DNA of 28,654 nt from Eggerthellaceae bacterium (GCA_017533165.1 JAFXIM010000179.1:1-28654), one strand, 5' to 3'; shown: positions 6,881-15,543, counted from the stretch's first letter. Numbers and translations: made by a program. Notes: generated by a model from the letters alone, not told the origin.

Positions 6881-9633
6881 CGCGTAGAAACCTAGAGCTC
6901 ACTCTTCTCTGCATCGCCGCACCCCTTGTCATCGTGCTGTTCGCCATGCTGGCCATCAATGATGGTCAGAGCGTGGGCCTCAACTCCCTCGGTGTTCCCT
7001 TAGGCATCTTCGGCGCCTTTGCTCTGGCCCACCTCGTAGTGCGCAAAACCGCGCCCGGGGCAGACCCGGCCATCCTGCCGCTAGCCTTTGCCCTTTCGGG
7101 AATCGGCATGGCCTTCGTCACGCGCCTGGCGCCTGAGCTGGCCGCACGCCAAGTCGTTTGGCTGTATCTGGGCATCGCCTGCATGATCGCCGTGCTCGTT
7201 TTCTTGCGAAACCTAGAAAAGCTCGCCAACTACAAATACACCCTCATGATGGTAGGCGTCGTTTTGCTGCTCTCCCCCATGCTGCCCATCGTGGGCCAGG
7301 AGATTTACGGCAGCCGCATCTGGCTGTCCATCGGCCCCTTCTCCTTCCAGCCGGGCGAGTTGGCAAAAATCTGCATTGTGCTGTTCCTCGCCGGCTATCT
7401 GGCACAAAACCGCGAGATGCTGTCGGTGTTCACCTGGGACGTCGGCCCCTTGCGCCTTCCCTCGCTGCAAACGCTGCTTCCGCTACTCATCATGTGGGCG
7501 CTCGCCTTCCTGGTGGTCGTGCTTGAGAAGGATCTCGGTTCGGCGCTCGTCTTCTTCCTCGTCTTCTTGGTCATGCTCTACGTGGCCACGGGACAAAAGC
7601 TCTACGTTGCCGTAGGCCTTGGACTCGCAGCAGTTGCCGCGCTGGTTCTCTATGCCTTCTTCGGGCATGTGCAGGTACGCGTGGAAACCTGGCTCGACCC
7701 CTTCGCCGACCCCACGGGCAAGGGCTATCAGCTTGTTCAGACCATCTATTCTCTCGCCGATGGCGGCATGGTGGGCGTCGGCATCGGCCGCGGCCTGGCA
7801 GAGTACATCCCCGTCGTCGAAAGCGACTTCATCTTCGCCGCCATTGGTGAGGAAATCGGTCTTCTGGGCGCTGCAGGCGTTTTGCTGCTGTATTTGAGCT
7901 TCGCCATTCGCGGCATGGTCACGGCTGCTCGAGCAAAAAGCGACGTGAGCTCCTTTATCGCAACCGGCCTGACCGCCATCATCGTGCTGCAGGCCTTCAT
8001 CATCGTGGGCGGCGTTACGCGAGTCATCCCCTTGACAGGCCTCACCCTGCCCTTCGTTAGCCAAGGCGGATCATCCCTTTTGGCAAGCTTCATCATCGTT
8101 GGCTTTATTCTTCGTTGCGGTGACGAGGGCACGGGCATCGATCATGAAATCGCCTCGGCCACAAGCGCCCTGAGCGCCAACAGCGTCCTTGGCCGCATTT
8201 CCCTCGGTACACGCTTGACTCACACCATGGTGGTGTTTTCCGCGCTGTTTGCCATTTTGGTGGCAAACCTCACCTGGATCATGGTCATCAAGGCCAACGA
8301 ATACCAGAACATGCCCGGCAACAACCACGCCATCGCACGCGAAGCAGAAAACGAGCGCGGCACCATCTCAACCTACGACGGCGTAGTGCTTGCGCAGAGT
8401 GTCGACAACGGCGATGGCACCTACACACGCGTCTACCCCGCGGGCACCCTGGCCGCACATGTGGTGGGTTACGCCTCGTCACAGTACGGAACCAGCGGAA
8501 TCGAAGCCGCTTACAACGATACGCTCATTGGCGAAGAGAACTACGCCACGTGGCTGGACGCCCTAAACTCCCTTGCCGGGGCGGGTACGGTTGGCAATGA
8601 CGTTTCGCTCACCATAAACTCGAAGGTGCAACAGGCGGCACAGGATGCTCTTTCGGGCTATAACGGTGCCTGCGTTGTCATCGACCCCGAGACTGGAGCC
8701 GTGCTTGCCATGGCAAGCGCCCCCACTTACAACGCCTCCGACATCGAGAACCTGCTGGCCCAGGCAAACGCCGACCCCAGCTCGTCGGTCTTCTACAACC
8801 GAGCCACGCAGGCGCTCTACGCACCGGGCTCCACCTTCAAGATGGTCACCCTGGCGGCCGCCCTTGAAGACGGCATCTCCTCCGAGGAAACCGTCTACAG
8901 CGCGCCAGGTGAAATGGAGATCGGCGGCGGAATGGTCACCAACTTCAACGAGAAGGACTACGGCGACATCACGCTTGCCCGCGCAACCGAGGTTTCCAGC
9001 AACACGGTGTTCGCTCAGGTGGGCACCGAGCTTGGCCCCTCGCGCCTGGTAAGCGCAGCTGAAGAGTTCGGCTTCAACGAAGACCTCGACTTCGAGCTGC
9101 CCACGCGTACCTCACTCATGCCCGATCCCAAAGAAATGACCGAGTGGGAAACGGCTTGGGCTGGCGCAGGCGAACCTGTCGGCGAACATGAAAGCCCCGC
9201 GGGTCCGCAGGCTACCGTGCTGGAAATGGCCCTCGTTGGCTGCGGCTTGGCAAACGACGGCCTCATCATGGAGCCCTACTTGGTGGCTGGCGTGTACAAC
9301 GCAAGTGGCGAGCGCAGCTATTCGGCCACACCCACCCGCCTGCAGCAGGCCGTGAGCGCAGCCACTGCTGAGCGCGTGCGCAATGTTCTCAAGGGCGTCG
9401 TCACGAGCGGCACGGGCACCTCGGCTGCCGTCAGCGGCGTGGTCGTTGCCGGCAAAACCGGTACGGCAGAGCGCGGCGATGGAAGCGATGACGTGTGGTT
9501 CGTCGGCATGGCGCCGGCAGATGACCCGAAGGTGGTTGTAGCCATCGTGCTGGAGAAGGGCCCGAGCGGAGGCGCCGCAGCGCGGTCGCAAAACGTCATG
9601 GAGGCTGCGCTTTCCGCGCAGGGACTTTTGTAA
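6877..9633 (+). CDS. RodA/FtsW (SEDS) glycosyltransferase fused to class B penicillin-binding protein
   Basis: A single 918-residue open frame, ATG overlapping the PP2C stop by four bases. Residues about 1-430 are a SEDS polymerase with many membrane helices and family motifs: QPGELAKI, EKDLGSALVFF, ESDFIFAAIGEEIG and PLTGLTLPFVSQGGSSLL. A further helix (about 447-470) and the PBP dimerisation region beginning RGTISTYDGVVLAQS follow. The transpeptidase domain (about 590-918) has all three active-site motifs: S652-TFK, S707-S-N and K860-TG. In mycobacteria rodA and pbpA are separate adjacent genes at exactly this position; here they are one polypeptide. It should both polymerise lipid II glycan and crosslink peptides at the outer membrane face. 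No frameshift or internal stop is seen. I believe other Coriobacteriia carry the same fusion, but cannot check. Confidence 0.93.
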   Translation: MTRRNLELTLLCIAAPLVIVLFAMLAINDGQSVGLNSLGVPLGIFGAFALAHLVVRKTAPGADPAILPLAFALSGIGMAFVTRLAPELAARQVVWLYLGIACMIAVLVFLRNLEKLANYKYTLMMVGVVLLLSPMLPIVGQEIYGSRIWLSIGPFSFQPGELAKICIVLFLAGYLAQNREMLSVFTWDVGPLRLPSLQTLLPLLIMWALAFLVVVLEKDLGSALVFFLVFLVMLYVATGQKLYVAVGLGLAAVAALVLYAFFGHVQVRVETWLDPFADPTGKGYQLVQTIYSLADGGMVGVGIGRGLAEYIPVVESDFIFAAIGEEIGLLGAAGVLLLYLSFAIRGMVTAARAKSDVSSFIATGLTAIIVLQAFIIVGGVTRVIPLTGLTLPFVSQGGSSLLASFIIVGFILRCGDEGTGIDHEIASATSALSANSVLGRISLGTRLTHTMVVFSALFAILVANLTWIMVIKANEYQNMPGNNHAIAREAENERGTISTYDGVVLAQSVDNGDGTYTRVYPAGTLAAHVVGYASSQYGTSGIEAAYNDTLIGEENYATWLDALNSLAGAGTVGNDVSLTINSKVQQAAQDALSGYNGACVVIDPETGAVLAMASAPTYNASDIENLLAQANADPSSSVFYNRATQALYAPGSTFKMVTLAAALEDGISSEETVYSAPGEMEIGGGMVTNFNEKDYGDITLARATEVSSNTVFAQVGTELGPSRLVSAAEEFGFNEDLDFELPTRTSLMPDPKEMTEWETAWAGAGEPVGEHESPAGPQATVLEMALVGCGLANDGLIMEPYLVAGVYNASGERSYSATPTRLQQAVSAATAERVRNVLKGVVTSGTGTSAAVSGVVVAGKTGTAERGDGSDDVWFVGMAPADDPKVVVAIVLEKGPSGGAAARSQNVMEAALSAQGLL

Positions 9634-9639
9634 AACACA

Positions 9640-9700
9640 GAGCTTCAGCCGCTTTGCCGCAAGGCAAAAGCAGCGGGCTCTTTAGTAGAATGGTATAGAT
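9640..9700 (+). promoter_or_regulatory. Hairpin plus possible pknB promoter
   Basis: In the 128-base gap before pknB an imperfect hairpin (9640-9680) has a perfect inner stem TTTGCC-GCAA-GGCAAA and outer GAGC/GCTC pairs, followed by TTT. It could act as a weak terminator or attenuator after the SEDS-PBP gene. Downstream, TAGAAT (9686-9691) and TATAGA (9694-9699) are possible -10 elements, without a well-placed -35. The gap suggests pknB may be partly uncoupled from the upstream operon; this is inference. Confidence 0.35.
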
Positions 9701-9761
9701 TGCGGAAAACCGCATCGCATGCACCTCGAACACTCGAACATGCGAGCAGAAGGAGCAACAA

Positions 9762-11636
9762 GTGAACGAACAAGGCACGATGACGGGACGTACCTTCAAC
9801 GGTCGTTACGAAATCAAGGATCGCATCGGTCTCGGCGGTATGGCCGAGGTATACCGCGCGCTCGACAACGTCCTCGGCAGGACGGTTGCCGTCAAGGTGA
9901 TGCTGCCGCAGTACGCAGCCGACCCAGATTTCACCCAGCGCTTCCGCCAAGAGGCCGCAGCGGCGGCCAACCTGCAAAGCCCCTACATCGTTAACGTGTA
10001 TGACTGGGGTCAGGATAACGGTACCTACTTCATCGTCATGGAGTTCGTACGCGGATCCGACCTGAAGACCGCCATCAACCAGCGCGGCGCCATCAACCAG
10101 CGCAAAGTCGCAGAGATCGCCGCACAGGTGTGCCAGGCTCTCACGGTTGCCCACAACCAGGACATCATCCATCGCGACATCAAGCCACAAAACATCATGG
10201 TTCAGCCTGATGGCAACGTGAAGGTGATGGACTTCGGCATCGCGCGCGCAAAGAACTCCATGAAGCAGCAGACTTCCTCCGTTCTTGGCACGGCGCACTA
10301 CATCTCCCCCGAGCAGGCTCAGGGCAAGGAGCTCACCTCCGCAAGCGACATCTATTCGCTTGGCATCGCCATGTTCGAGGCGACCACCGGCGAGCTTCCC
10401 TTCGATGGCGAAGAGGCCGTTTCCGTTGCCATGATGCAGGTGACGCAAGAGGCTCCCCTGCCGAGTGACATCAACCCCAACATCGATCCGGATCTTGAGG
10501 ACATCATCCTGTGCGCACTGGCGAAAAACCCGCACGAGCGCTTTGCCACCGCAAATGACATGCGCCTGGCTTTGAACGACTACCTCGCAGGCCGACCCGT
10601 CAACCTCGGTGGCGGCCGCAGCGTAGGCGGCGGATTCGCAGGCGCCGAAACCCGCGTTTTGGCTCCGGTCAATCGCGGCGGCGGAGCCGTCCCCGTTGAT
10701 GCAACTCAGGCCATGCCGGGCCTGAGCAGCGCTGGCATGCGCCCGGCCAACTACAACGGCGCACCAGCGGCCCCCAAGAAGCACATCAACAACAACTTCC
10801 AGATGGAAGAGCCCAAGAAAAGCAAGGCTCCCATCATCGGCGGCGTTATCGCCGCGCTTCTCGTCATCGCTGCTGCTGCCTTCGTGTTCATGGGCGGGCT
10901 TGGCGGAGACGGCAAGGAAGTTCCCAATGTCGTCGGCATGACCGAAGCCCAGGCTGTTGAGATGATCGAAGCCGAGGGATTCCAGGTAGGCACCATCGAC
11001 AAGACTCATGACGAAAACGCCGAGGCGGGCAAGGTCTTAAGCCAGGATCCCGACGGCGGCACCACCAAACCCGAGGGAACCAAGATCAATCTGGTTATCT
11101 CCATGGGGGTCAACGAGGTCCAGCTTCCCGATTTCTCCAACATGACCATTGATCAAGCACAGCGCGAGGCGTCTAAGTACAAGCTGGTCCTTCAGCCCAT
11201 GGAGGCGGAGTACTCGGCCGACGTCGAGGTGAATAAGATCATCCGCACAAGTCCCGAAGCCGGTGCAACCGTCGCTGAAGGATCCACGGTCAAGTACGTC
11301 CTGTCCCTCGGAACCGAAACCGTCAGCGTTCCCAACGTGGTCGGCAAGTCTCGTAACGACGCCATGGCTACCCTGCAGGATGCCGGCTTTAAGGTAAGCA
11401 TCGAAGAGGGCTACAGCGATAACATCAAAGCCGGCATCGTCATGGAGCAAAGCCCCTTTGGCGGTAAGCTTGAAACCGGCGAAACGGTGCGCATTCACGT
11501 GAGCCTCGGTCCCGAGCCCAAGCCCGATCCCGATCCGAAGCCCGAAAATAACAACGGAGGCGGAAATTCGGGAGGCTCTGCGGATAACGGTGGAAACAAT
11601 AATGGCGACGCAAACGCTGCCGCAACATCTGAGTAG
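9762..11636 (+). CDS. pknB: PknB-type Ser/Thr protein kinase with three PASTA repeats
   Basis: A 624-residue protein starting at GTG 9762, seven bases after AGAAGGAG. The kinase domain (about 15-275) has a glycine loop GLGGMAEVY, catalytic K45, HRDIKPQN with D139, DFG at D157 and an activation loop rich in Ser/Thr. A juxtamembrane linker leads to one transmembrane helix (about 355-378). Three PASTA domains follow (about 385-450, 451-518, 519-585), the first and third starting VPNVVG. The tail is Pro/Asp then Asn/Gly-rich. In the family, PASTA domains bind muropeptides or lipid II and localise the kinase to growth sites. Mycobacteria have pknA before pknB; here pknB is the only kinase. It likely phosphorylates FhaA, FhaB and wall-synthesis proteins and is opposed by the PP2C gene. 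Confidence 0.95.
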   Translation: MNEQGTMTGRTFNGRYEIKDRIGLGGMAEVYRALDNVLGRTVAVKVMLPQYAADPDFTQRFRQEAAAAANLQSPYIVNVYDWGQDNGTYFIVMEFVRGSDLKTAINQRGAINQRKVAEIAAQVCQALTVAHNQDIIHRDIKPQNIMVQPDGNVKVMDFGIARAKNSMKQQTSSVLGTAHYISPEQAQGKELTSASDIYSLGIAMFEATTGELPFDGEEAVSVAMMQVTQEAPLPSDINPNIDPDLEDIILCALAKNPHERFATANDMRLALNDYLAGRPVNLGGGRSVGGGFAGAETRVLAPVNRGGGAVPVDATQAMPGLSSAGMRPANYNGAPAAPKKHINNNFQMEEPKKSKAPIIGGVIAALLVIAAAAFVFMGGLGGDGKEVPNVVGMTEAQAVEMIEAEGFQVGTIDKTHDENAEAGKVLSQDPDGGTTKPEGTKINLVISMGVNEVQLPDFSNMTIDQAQREASKYKLVLQPMEAEYSADVEVNKIIRTSPEAGATVAEGSTVKYVLSLGTETVSVPNVVGKSRNDAMATLQDAGFKVSIEEGYSDNIKAGIVMEQSPFGGKLETGETVRIHVSLGPEPKPDPDPKPENNNGGGNSGGSADNGGNNNGDANAAATSE

Positions 11637-11661
11637 ATCCTAGCTGCTAATTGTTTTGAAG

Positions 11662-11704
11662 AAGTCTTGACGGGGATTGTCGATTTCCTGTCAAGACTTT
11701 TTCT
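11662..11704 (+). terminator. Rho-independent terminator of pknB
   Basis: Arms AAGTCTTGAC (11662-11671) and GTCAAGACTT (11690-11699) are perfectly complementary, extended inward by G-C and G-T pairs, and followed by TTTTTC. It lies 25 bases after the pknB stop and directly upstream of the 6S-like RNA. Confidence 0.88.
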
Positions 11705-11720
11705 CGTATAGGGCTCCTTA

Positions 11721-11726
11721 TATACT
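11721..11726 (+). promoter_or_regulatory. Putative -10 element of the 6S-like RNA
   Basis: TATACT (5 of 6 matches to TATAAT) ends seven bases before position 11733, where the closing stem of the predicted RNA begins, so the predicted start site coincides with the 5' end of the structure. The region about 17 bases upstream is the U tract of the pknB terminator and gives only a poor -35 (TTTTTC). Confidence 0.5.
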
Positions 11727-11732
11727 TGAGCC

Positions 11733-11900
11733 AAGTCCTGCTTCCGTCATATTTGTGATGGACCGACGTTATCTCTGAGGGAGCTCAAGATAGCGGGTGG
11801 AATGGAGATTCGCATCCGTTGATGCGAAAGCCAGGAAGCAAGCTGCGAGCACCCACCTTATGCAAGGTGGGTTCATCCTTCTGACGATGAAGCAGGGCTT
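11733..11900 (+). ncRNA. ssrS: Probable 6S RNA (SsrS-like)
   Basis: This 168-base non-coding stretch folds by eye into the 6S architecture. The ends form a long closing stem: 11733-11749 (AAGTCCTGCTTCCGTCA) pairs with 11882-11900, with one G-U pair and a 2-base bulge. On the 3' side of the central region is a perfect 9-bp hairpin, ACCCACCTT (11851-11859) / AAGGTGGGT (11864-11872) with loop ATGC, matching the hairpin typical of the 3' side of the 6S bubble. The apical arm ends in TTCGCATC (11809-11816) / GATGCGAA (11821-11828). 6S RNA mimics an open promoter and sequesters housekeeping RNA polymerase in stationary phase. That it is a structured RNA is well supported; the 6S identity rests on the architecture and would need a covariance-model search. 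Confidence 0.72.
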
Positions 11901-11920
11901 TTGCGTGCCAAGGCGCGCCT

Positions 11921-13366
11921 TTAAGCGGCGGGGAACCGCAAAACAAACACAGCACCCTCGCCCATCTCGCTTTCCACCTCAATCGTTCCGCCAAGCTGCA
12001 TGACAGCATGCTTCACGATGGCAAGACCAAGGCCCGTGCCACCCGTTTCCTTAGACCGGCTCTTCTCCATGCGGTAGAAGCGCTCGAAGATCTTTTCCTG
12101 CTCTTCTCTCGGTATTCCAGGGCCGGTATCACTCACGCGTATCACCGCCTGCTCGCAAGCACCTGAAACCGCTTGCTGGGAGTGAGTCTCGGAAGCGTCA
12201 TCCTTCCCCGAATCGCGCTGGCAAAGCTCGCGAGCAACGTCAATCGAGACGGATCCGCCGGCAGCGTTGTACCGAATGCCGTTTTCTACGAGGTTGTAGA
12301 GCATTTCCTCGACGAGGATCTCGCTTCCCCGTATCCTGACCTCTTTCCCCCGTGTGAAAACCGTCACGCCACGCTCCTTGGTAAAGGGCTGCAATCGAAG
12401 CGCTACTCGACGAGACACCTCCTGCAAGCTGACGGCTGCATCGGTTGCCGCATCGAAGGACGACTCATCGAGGCGCGAAAGGGTGAGCACGTCGTTGATG
12501 AGCTGACGCATGGCCTGAGACTCGTCATAGATGAGAGAGGCGATCTTTTGCGTATCCTGCTGAGGAACCAATCCGCCTTTCATCAGTTCAGCATAGCCCG
12601 CAATAACGGTCAAAGGCGTCTTCATTTCATGGGATACGTTTGCGGAAAAATCGCGACGCATGTTTTCTGCGCGAGCAAGCTCGCGATTCTGCTCTTTTAG
12701 CTGGCCCTGCTGTTCGTCAATGCGCAGCAACAGGGGCACCATCTCCTCATACACCTCGTTTTCGAGCGGTTCGCTCAAATCGAGCGCGTCGATGGGCTTC
12801 ATAACGCGTTTAGTCAGAAGGCGCGAGAGGTAGAAGGCCAAGACGGCGATCACGGCAAAGGCGATAAGCTCGGGCAACATAAGGCTTACCAGGAAGGAAG
12901 CCATGGACTCGCGCGTCTCGGAAAGACGCACGATGCTGCCATCTTCTAGCTTTACGGCGGCGTAGATGGTGTCGGTACCAAGCGTGGCCGAGTAACGCGA
13001 CACAGCGCCCTCTCCAAGAGTGTCCGCATCGGCAACCTCAGGTCGGCTCGCATGGTTTTCCAGCGAGCCTACGTCGGCGGTGGCGCTATCGTAGAGCACC
13101 GTGCCATCGCTTGCGATGAGCGTATAGCGCACGAGGCCGGAGAACTGCGCTTCTAGCGCGGGGATGTTCGCCGCACTGTTCGTTTGATTGAGATTCGCCG
13201 CCACATCGCGCGCTTGGTATGCCAAATCACGTTCGGCATCAGCCTCATGCGACCAATAGAACACCGAAGTAAGCACTACGGACAACACGAGCATGACCGC
13301 CAGGGCGAAAGCGAGGACGGTTCTGAACGTGGTGCTTGAAAGGCTTTTCGACTTTGCTTGACGCAT
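11921..13366 (-). CDS. Sensor histidine kinase, PhoR-like
   Basis: A 481-residue kinase. The ATG at 13366, eight bases after the response regulator stop, is preferred; an in-frame TTG at 13396 inside the upstream gene is an alternative. Layout: transmembrane helix (about 15-38), extracytoplasmic sensor domain of about 115 residues, second helix (about 160-185), a HAMP-like linker and coiled coil, HisKA with H246 in VSHEMKTPL, then HATPase_c with N box (LVENGIRYNAAGG), DTGPGI, FERFYR and GTGLGLAIVKH. A Ser/Asp-rich insertion separates the N box and DTGPG. It is the partner of the adjacent PhoB-type regulator. The signal is unknown; the genes resemble phosphate-type pairs, but no pst genes are near. 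Confidence 0.92.
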   Translation of the reverse strand: MRQAKSKSLSSTTFRTVLAFALAVMLVLSVVLTSVFYWSHEADAERDLAYQARDVAANLNQTNSAANIPALEAQFSGLVRYTLIASDGTVLYDSATADVGSLENHASRPEVADADTLGEGAVSRYSATLGTDTIYAAVKLEDGSIVRLSETRESMASFLVSLMLPELIAFAVIAVLAFYLSRLLTKRVMKPIDALDLSEPLENEVYEEMVPLLLRIDEQQGQLKEQNRELARAENMRRDFSANVSHEMKTPLTVIAGYAELMKGGLVPQQDTQKIASLIYDESQAMRQLINDVLTLSRLDESSFDAATDAAVSLQEVSRRVALRLQPFTKERGVTVFTRGKEVRIRGSEILVEEMLYNLVENGIRYNAAGGSVSIDVARELCQRDSGKDDASETHSQQAVSGACEQAVIRVSDTGPGIPREEQEKIFERFYRMEKSRSKETGGTGLGLAIVKHAVMQLGGTIEVESEMGEGAVFVLRFPAA

Positions 13367-13374
13367 GACACAAC

Positions 13375-14076
13375 CTATTCGACGGGCTTCAGGCAATAGC
13401 CCACGCCACGTACGGTCGTTATCATCTCCTCATACCCGGGACTTGCCTTCGAGAGCTTTTGGCGAAGGGTCTGAACATGCACGTCAACCGTTCTCGTTTC
13501 GCCCACGTAGGTAACGTCCCACACCCGCTCAAGCAGGTAAGCGCGCGTAAGCACTTTGCCCTCGTTTTCCATGAGGGCGTGAAGCAGATCGAACTCCTTC
13601 AAGGTCAGCGAGACCGCCACGTCACAGGCATGGACCGTTCGGGAAGAAAGGTCGAGCCTGAGGCCGCCAACCGCAAACTCCGTCTGCGCTTTTGCCGCCA
13701 CGGAGGAAGCGCGTTGGCTTCGCCTCAGCAGGGCATTCACGCGCGACACCAGTTCCATCATGCCAAAGGGCTTGGCCAGATAGTCATCAGCACCTGCGTC
13801 AAGGCCCACCACTTTGTCAAATTCGGTACCTTTCGCGGTAAGCATCATGACGGGAAGATCGGCCAAAGCCTCGTCTTCGCGGATGCGACGCAGGATCTCA
13901 AGGCCGTCAACTTCGGGGAGCATGATGTCAAGCAATATAAGATCGGGCACCTGAGCGCTGCACTGCTCGAAGAAGTCATGCGCTCCCAAAAAGCCCTGAG
14001 CCTCAAAGCCCGCCTGCTTAAGGGCGTATATCGCCAAGTCTCTGATGTTGGCGTCGTCTTCAACGTAATAGATCAA
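13375..14076 (-). CDS. OmpR/PhoB-family response regulator
   Basis: A 233-residue regulator with a TTG start at 14076, seven bases after GGAGG; no ATG fits. The receiver domain (1-115) has acidic residues E6-D7-D8, phosphoacceptor D50 in LILLDIMLPEVDG, T80 and K102. The winged-helix DNA-binding domain (about 135-230) has LTLKEFDLLHALMENEGKVL and the recognition-helix region TRTVDVHVQTLRQKL. The gene is 11 bases downstream of the mscS-like gene and is followed by its histidine kinase. It binds DNA as a dimer; the targets are not evident here. Confidence 0.94.
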   Translation of the reverse strand: MIYYVEDDANIRDLAIYALKQAGFEAQGFLGAHDFFEQCSAQVPDLILLDIMLPEVDGLEILRRIREDEALADLPVMMLTAKGTEFDKVVGLDAGADDYLAKPFGMMELVSRVNALLRRSQRASSVAAKAQTEFAVGGLRLDLSSRTVHACDVAVSLTLKEFDLLHALMENEGKVLTRAYLLERVWDVTYVGETRTVDVHVQTLRQKLSKASPGYEEMITTVRGVGYCLKPVE

Positions 14077-14087
14077 GGGATGCCTCC

Positions 14088-14981
14088 TTAAGCTATGACG
14101 TCAAAACCCGTCGGCTGCTCGCTCGCCTCCACAGGAGAGACCGCTTGAGCGCTGTGCTCGATCTTACCATGGGCATACAGAGCCATGGCACGCACAGCGG
14201 CGTCCGTCGCAGCTACCACTCGATCGGAATCGGCTATGTCAAGCACCATAGACCCGCGGTAGCCATAGTCGGTTATCTCGGAGAAGGAAAGTACCGGAGC
14301 CTTCTTCACCTTACTCACCCGCGAAACAGCAGCGTGCACAGCCTTCTCCATGTGATGGGCCACCACGGTCAATCGGTCGTCCTCAGCGCGCACCACCACC
14401 GGGATGACCAAATGGGTCGTCGGCTGCAACTTGGTAACCGTCGAGGTGTTCATAGCTGAGTTGGGTACGATGATCTGATTCTTGACGCGATCTTCGATCA
14501 CCGTTTGGCGCAAGGTCACGTCATGCACAGTGCCCTGAAGGCCGCTTCCCAGCTTGATGTGGTCTCCCGGCTTCACCAGGCCGGAAACGCTCACGTTGAC
14601 GCCGCCGATGATATTGGAGATGGTGTCCTGCATGCCAAGCGACAAAGCCAAGCCACCGACACCAAGAGCGGCGACGAAACCGGTCACGTTGATGCCGAAG
14701 CATAGCGAAAGCATGAAGCTCAAACCGAAGGCCCATATCAGAACACGGGCTATGTTGAGGAACAGCGAATTCGCTGGTATGAGAGAGCCTTCCCTGTTCA
14801 TGACGCGCTTGATGAAGCTCGTTGCCACATGAACCAAAACAGCTGTGGCTATCAAGATGGCGATCGCGGCGACAACACGCAGGCCGAGGTCGTTTTGCAC
14901 GAGGGTCTCCAGATAATGGTAGCCCTCCTCCACCCCATCGGGGGTGATGTCGCTTGCTTGCAGGTTATCAGCTTGGGCCAT
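14088..14981 (-). CDS. Small-conductance mechanosensitive channel, MscS family
   Basis: A 297-residue protein starting at ATG 14981, preceded by AAGGGCAAGG. Three hydrophobic segments (about residues 40-65, 85-110 and 115-145) end in the Gly/Ala-rich pore helix GVGGLALSLGMQDTISNIIGG. The MscS beta domain (VSVSGLVKPGDHIKL, IIVPNSAMNTSTVTKL) and a C-terminal alpha/beta domain follow. It would release solutes on osmotic downshock. It lies 19 bases after nrdG and 11 bases before the two-component genes, so it is probably in the same transcript. The length matches the minimal MscS type. Confidence 0.93.
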   Translation of the reverse strand: MAQADNLQASDITPDGVEEGYHYLETLVQNDLGLRVVAAIAILIATAVLVHVATSFIKRVMNREGSLIPANSLFLNIARVLIWAFGLSFMLSLCFGINVTGFVAALGVGGLALSLGMQDTISNIIGGVNVSVSGLVKPGDHIKLGSGLQGTVHDVTLRQTVIEDRVKNQIIVPNSAMNTSTVTKLQPTTHLVIPVVVRAEDDRLTVVAHHMEKAVHAAVSRVSKVKKAPVLSFSEITDYGYRGSMVLDIADSDRVVAATDAAVRAMALYAHGKIEHSAQAVSPVEASEQPTGFDVIA

Positions 14982-15000
14982 GTTGCCTTGCCCTTTCGTA

Positions 15001-15543
15001 CTACCAGGATGGAGGCTTGGTCGGGAAACTCTCGAAGGATTCCCAAAGCGTGACGCTTCCCTTCGTCCGCGTCTTTTCCATATCGATAAGGCGCTGGTTC
15101 GAAGAGCCGCGATACTTGAGGCCGAGGGACTTCTTCGACAATACGAAGGGGCCATCCACCAACACGTCGGTCATGTCGAGCAGCGTGCGCACCGCTTCGT
15201 CATCGCGGGCGGCGAGATCCTCATAGACGTAGCCCGTATAGGTCCACAGCTTGTAACCGCGAGCCTTAAGCTGCGATGCCAGCTCCGCGCAGGCCTCCGC
15301 TTGGTCAAAGGGCTCTCCGCCAGAAATGGTGACATCGCGCACCAAGCCGTTTTTGCGAATGTCTTCCACCAGCTCGGCAATGGCTACCGTGGTGCCCCCT
15401 TCGAAAGCTTGGCTCCCCGGGTTATGGCAACCAGGGCAGTGGTGCGAGCAACCCTGCACGAAAACGGCGAACCGCAGCCCCGGTCCATCCACAATGGAGT
15501 CGGCTGCGGTTCCGTACAGGTTGATGTGGGTGATCCCCTTCAT
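15001..15543 (-). CDS. nrdG: Anaerobic ribonucleotide reductase activating protein
   Basis: A 180-residue radical SAM enzyme. QGCSHHCPGCHNP contains the CxxxCxxC [4Fe-4S] motif (about residues 31-38), and ISGGEPF is the SAM-binding GGE motif. It generates the glycyl radical on NrdD from S-adenosylmethionine. The ATG at 15543 overlaps the nrdD stop (TAATG), so translation is coupled to its substrate protein. The length is typical of NrdG. Confidence 0.96.
   Translation of the reverse strand: MKGITHINLYGTAADSIVDGPGLRFAVFVQGCSHHCPGCHNPGSQAFEGGTTVAIAELVEDIRKNGLVRDVTISGGEPFDQAEACAELASQLKARGYKLWTYTGYVYEDLAARDDEAVRTLLDMTDVLVDGPFVLSKKSLGLKYRGSSNQRLIDMEKTRTKGSVTLWESFESFPTKPPSW

Noticed and set aside
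9645..11009. A 454-codon minus-strand open frame
   Set aside because: Antisense shadow of the pknB kinase domain with no recognisable motifs.
11910..11921. 12-base palindrome AAGGCGCGCCTT after the RNA
   Set aside because: It has no loop and no U tract, and it overlaps the kinase stop; a terminator role cannot be supported.
11797..12003. A 68-codon plus-strand frame over the RNA region
   Set aside because: It overlaps the structured RNA and runs into the histidine kinase antisense; there is no ribosome binding site and the palindromic pairing explains the sequence better.
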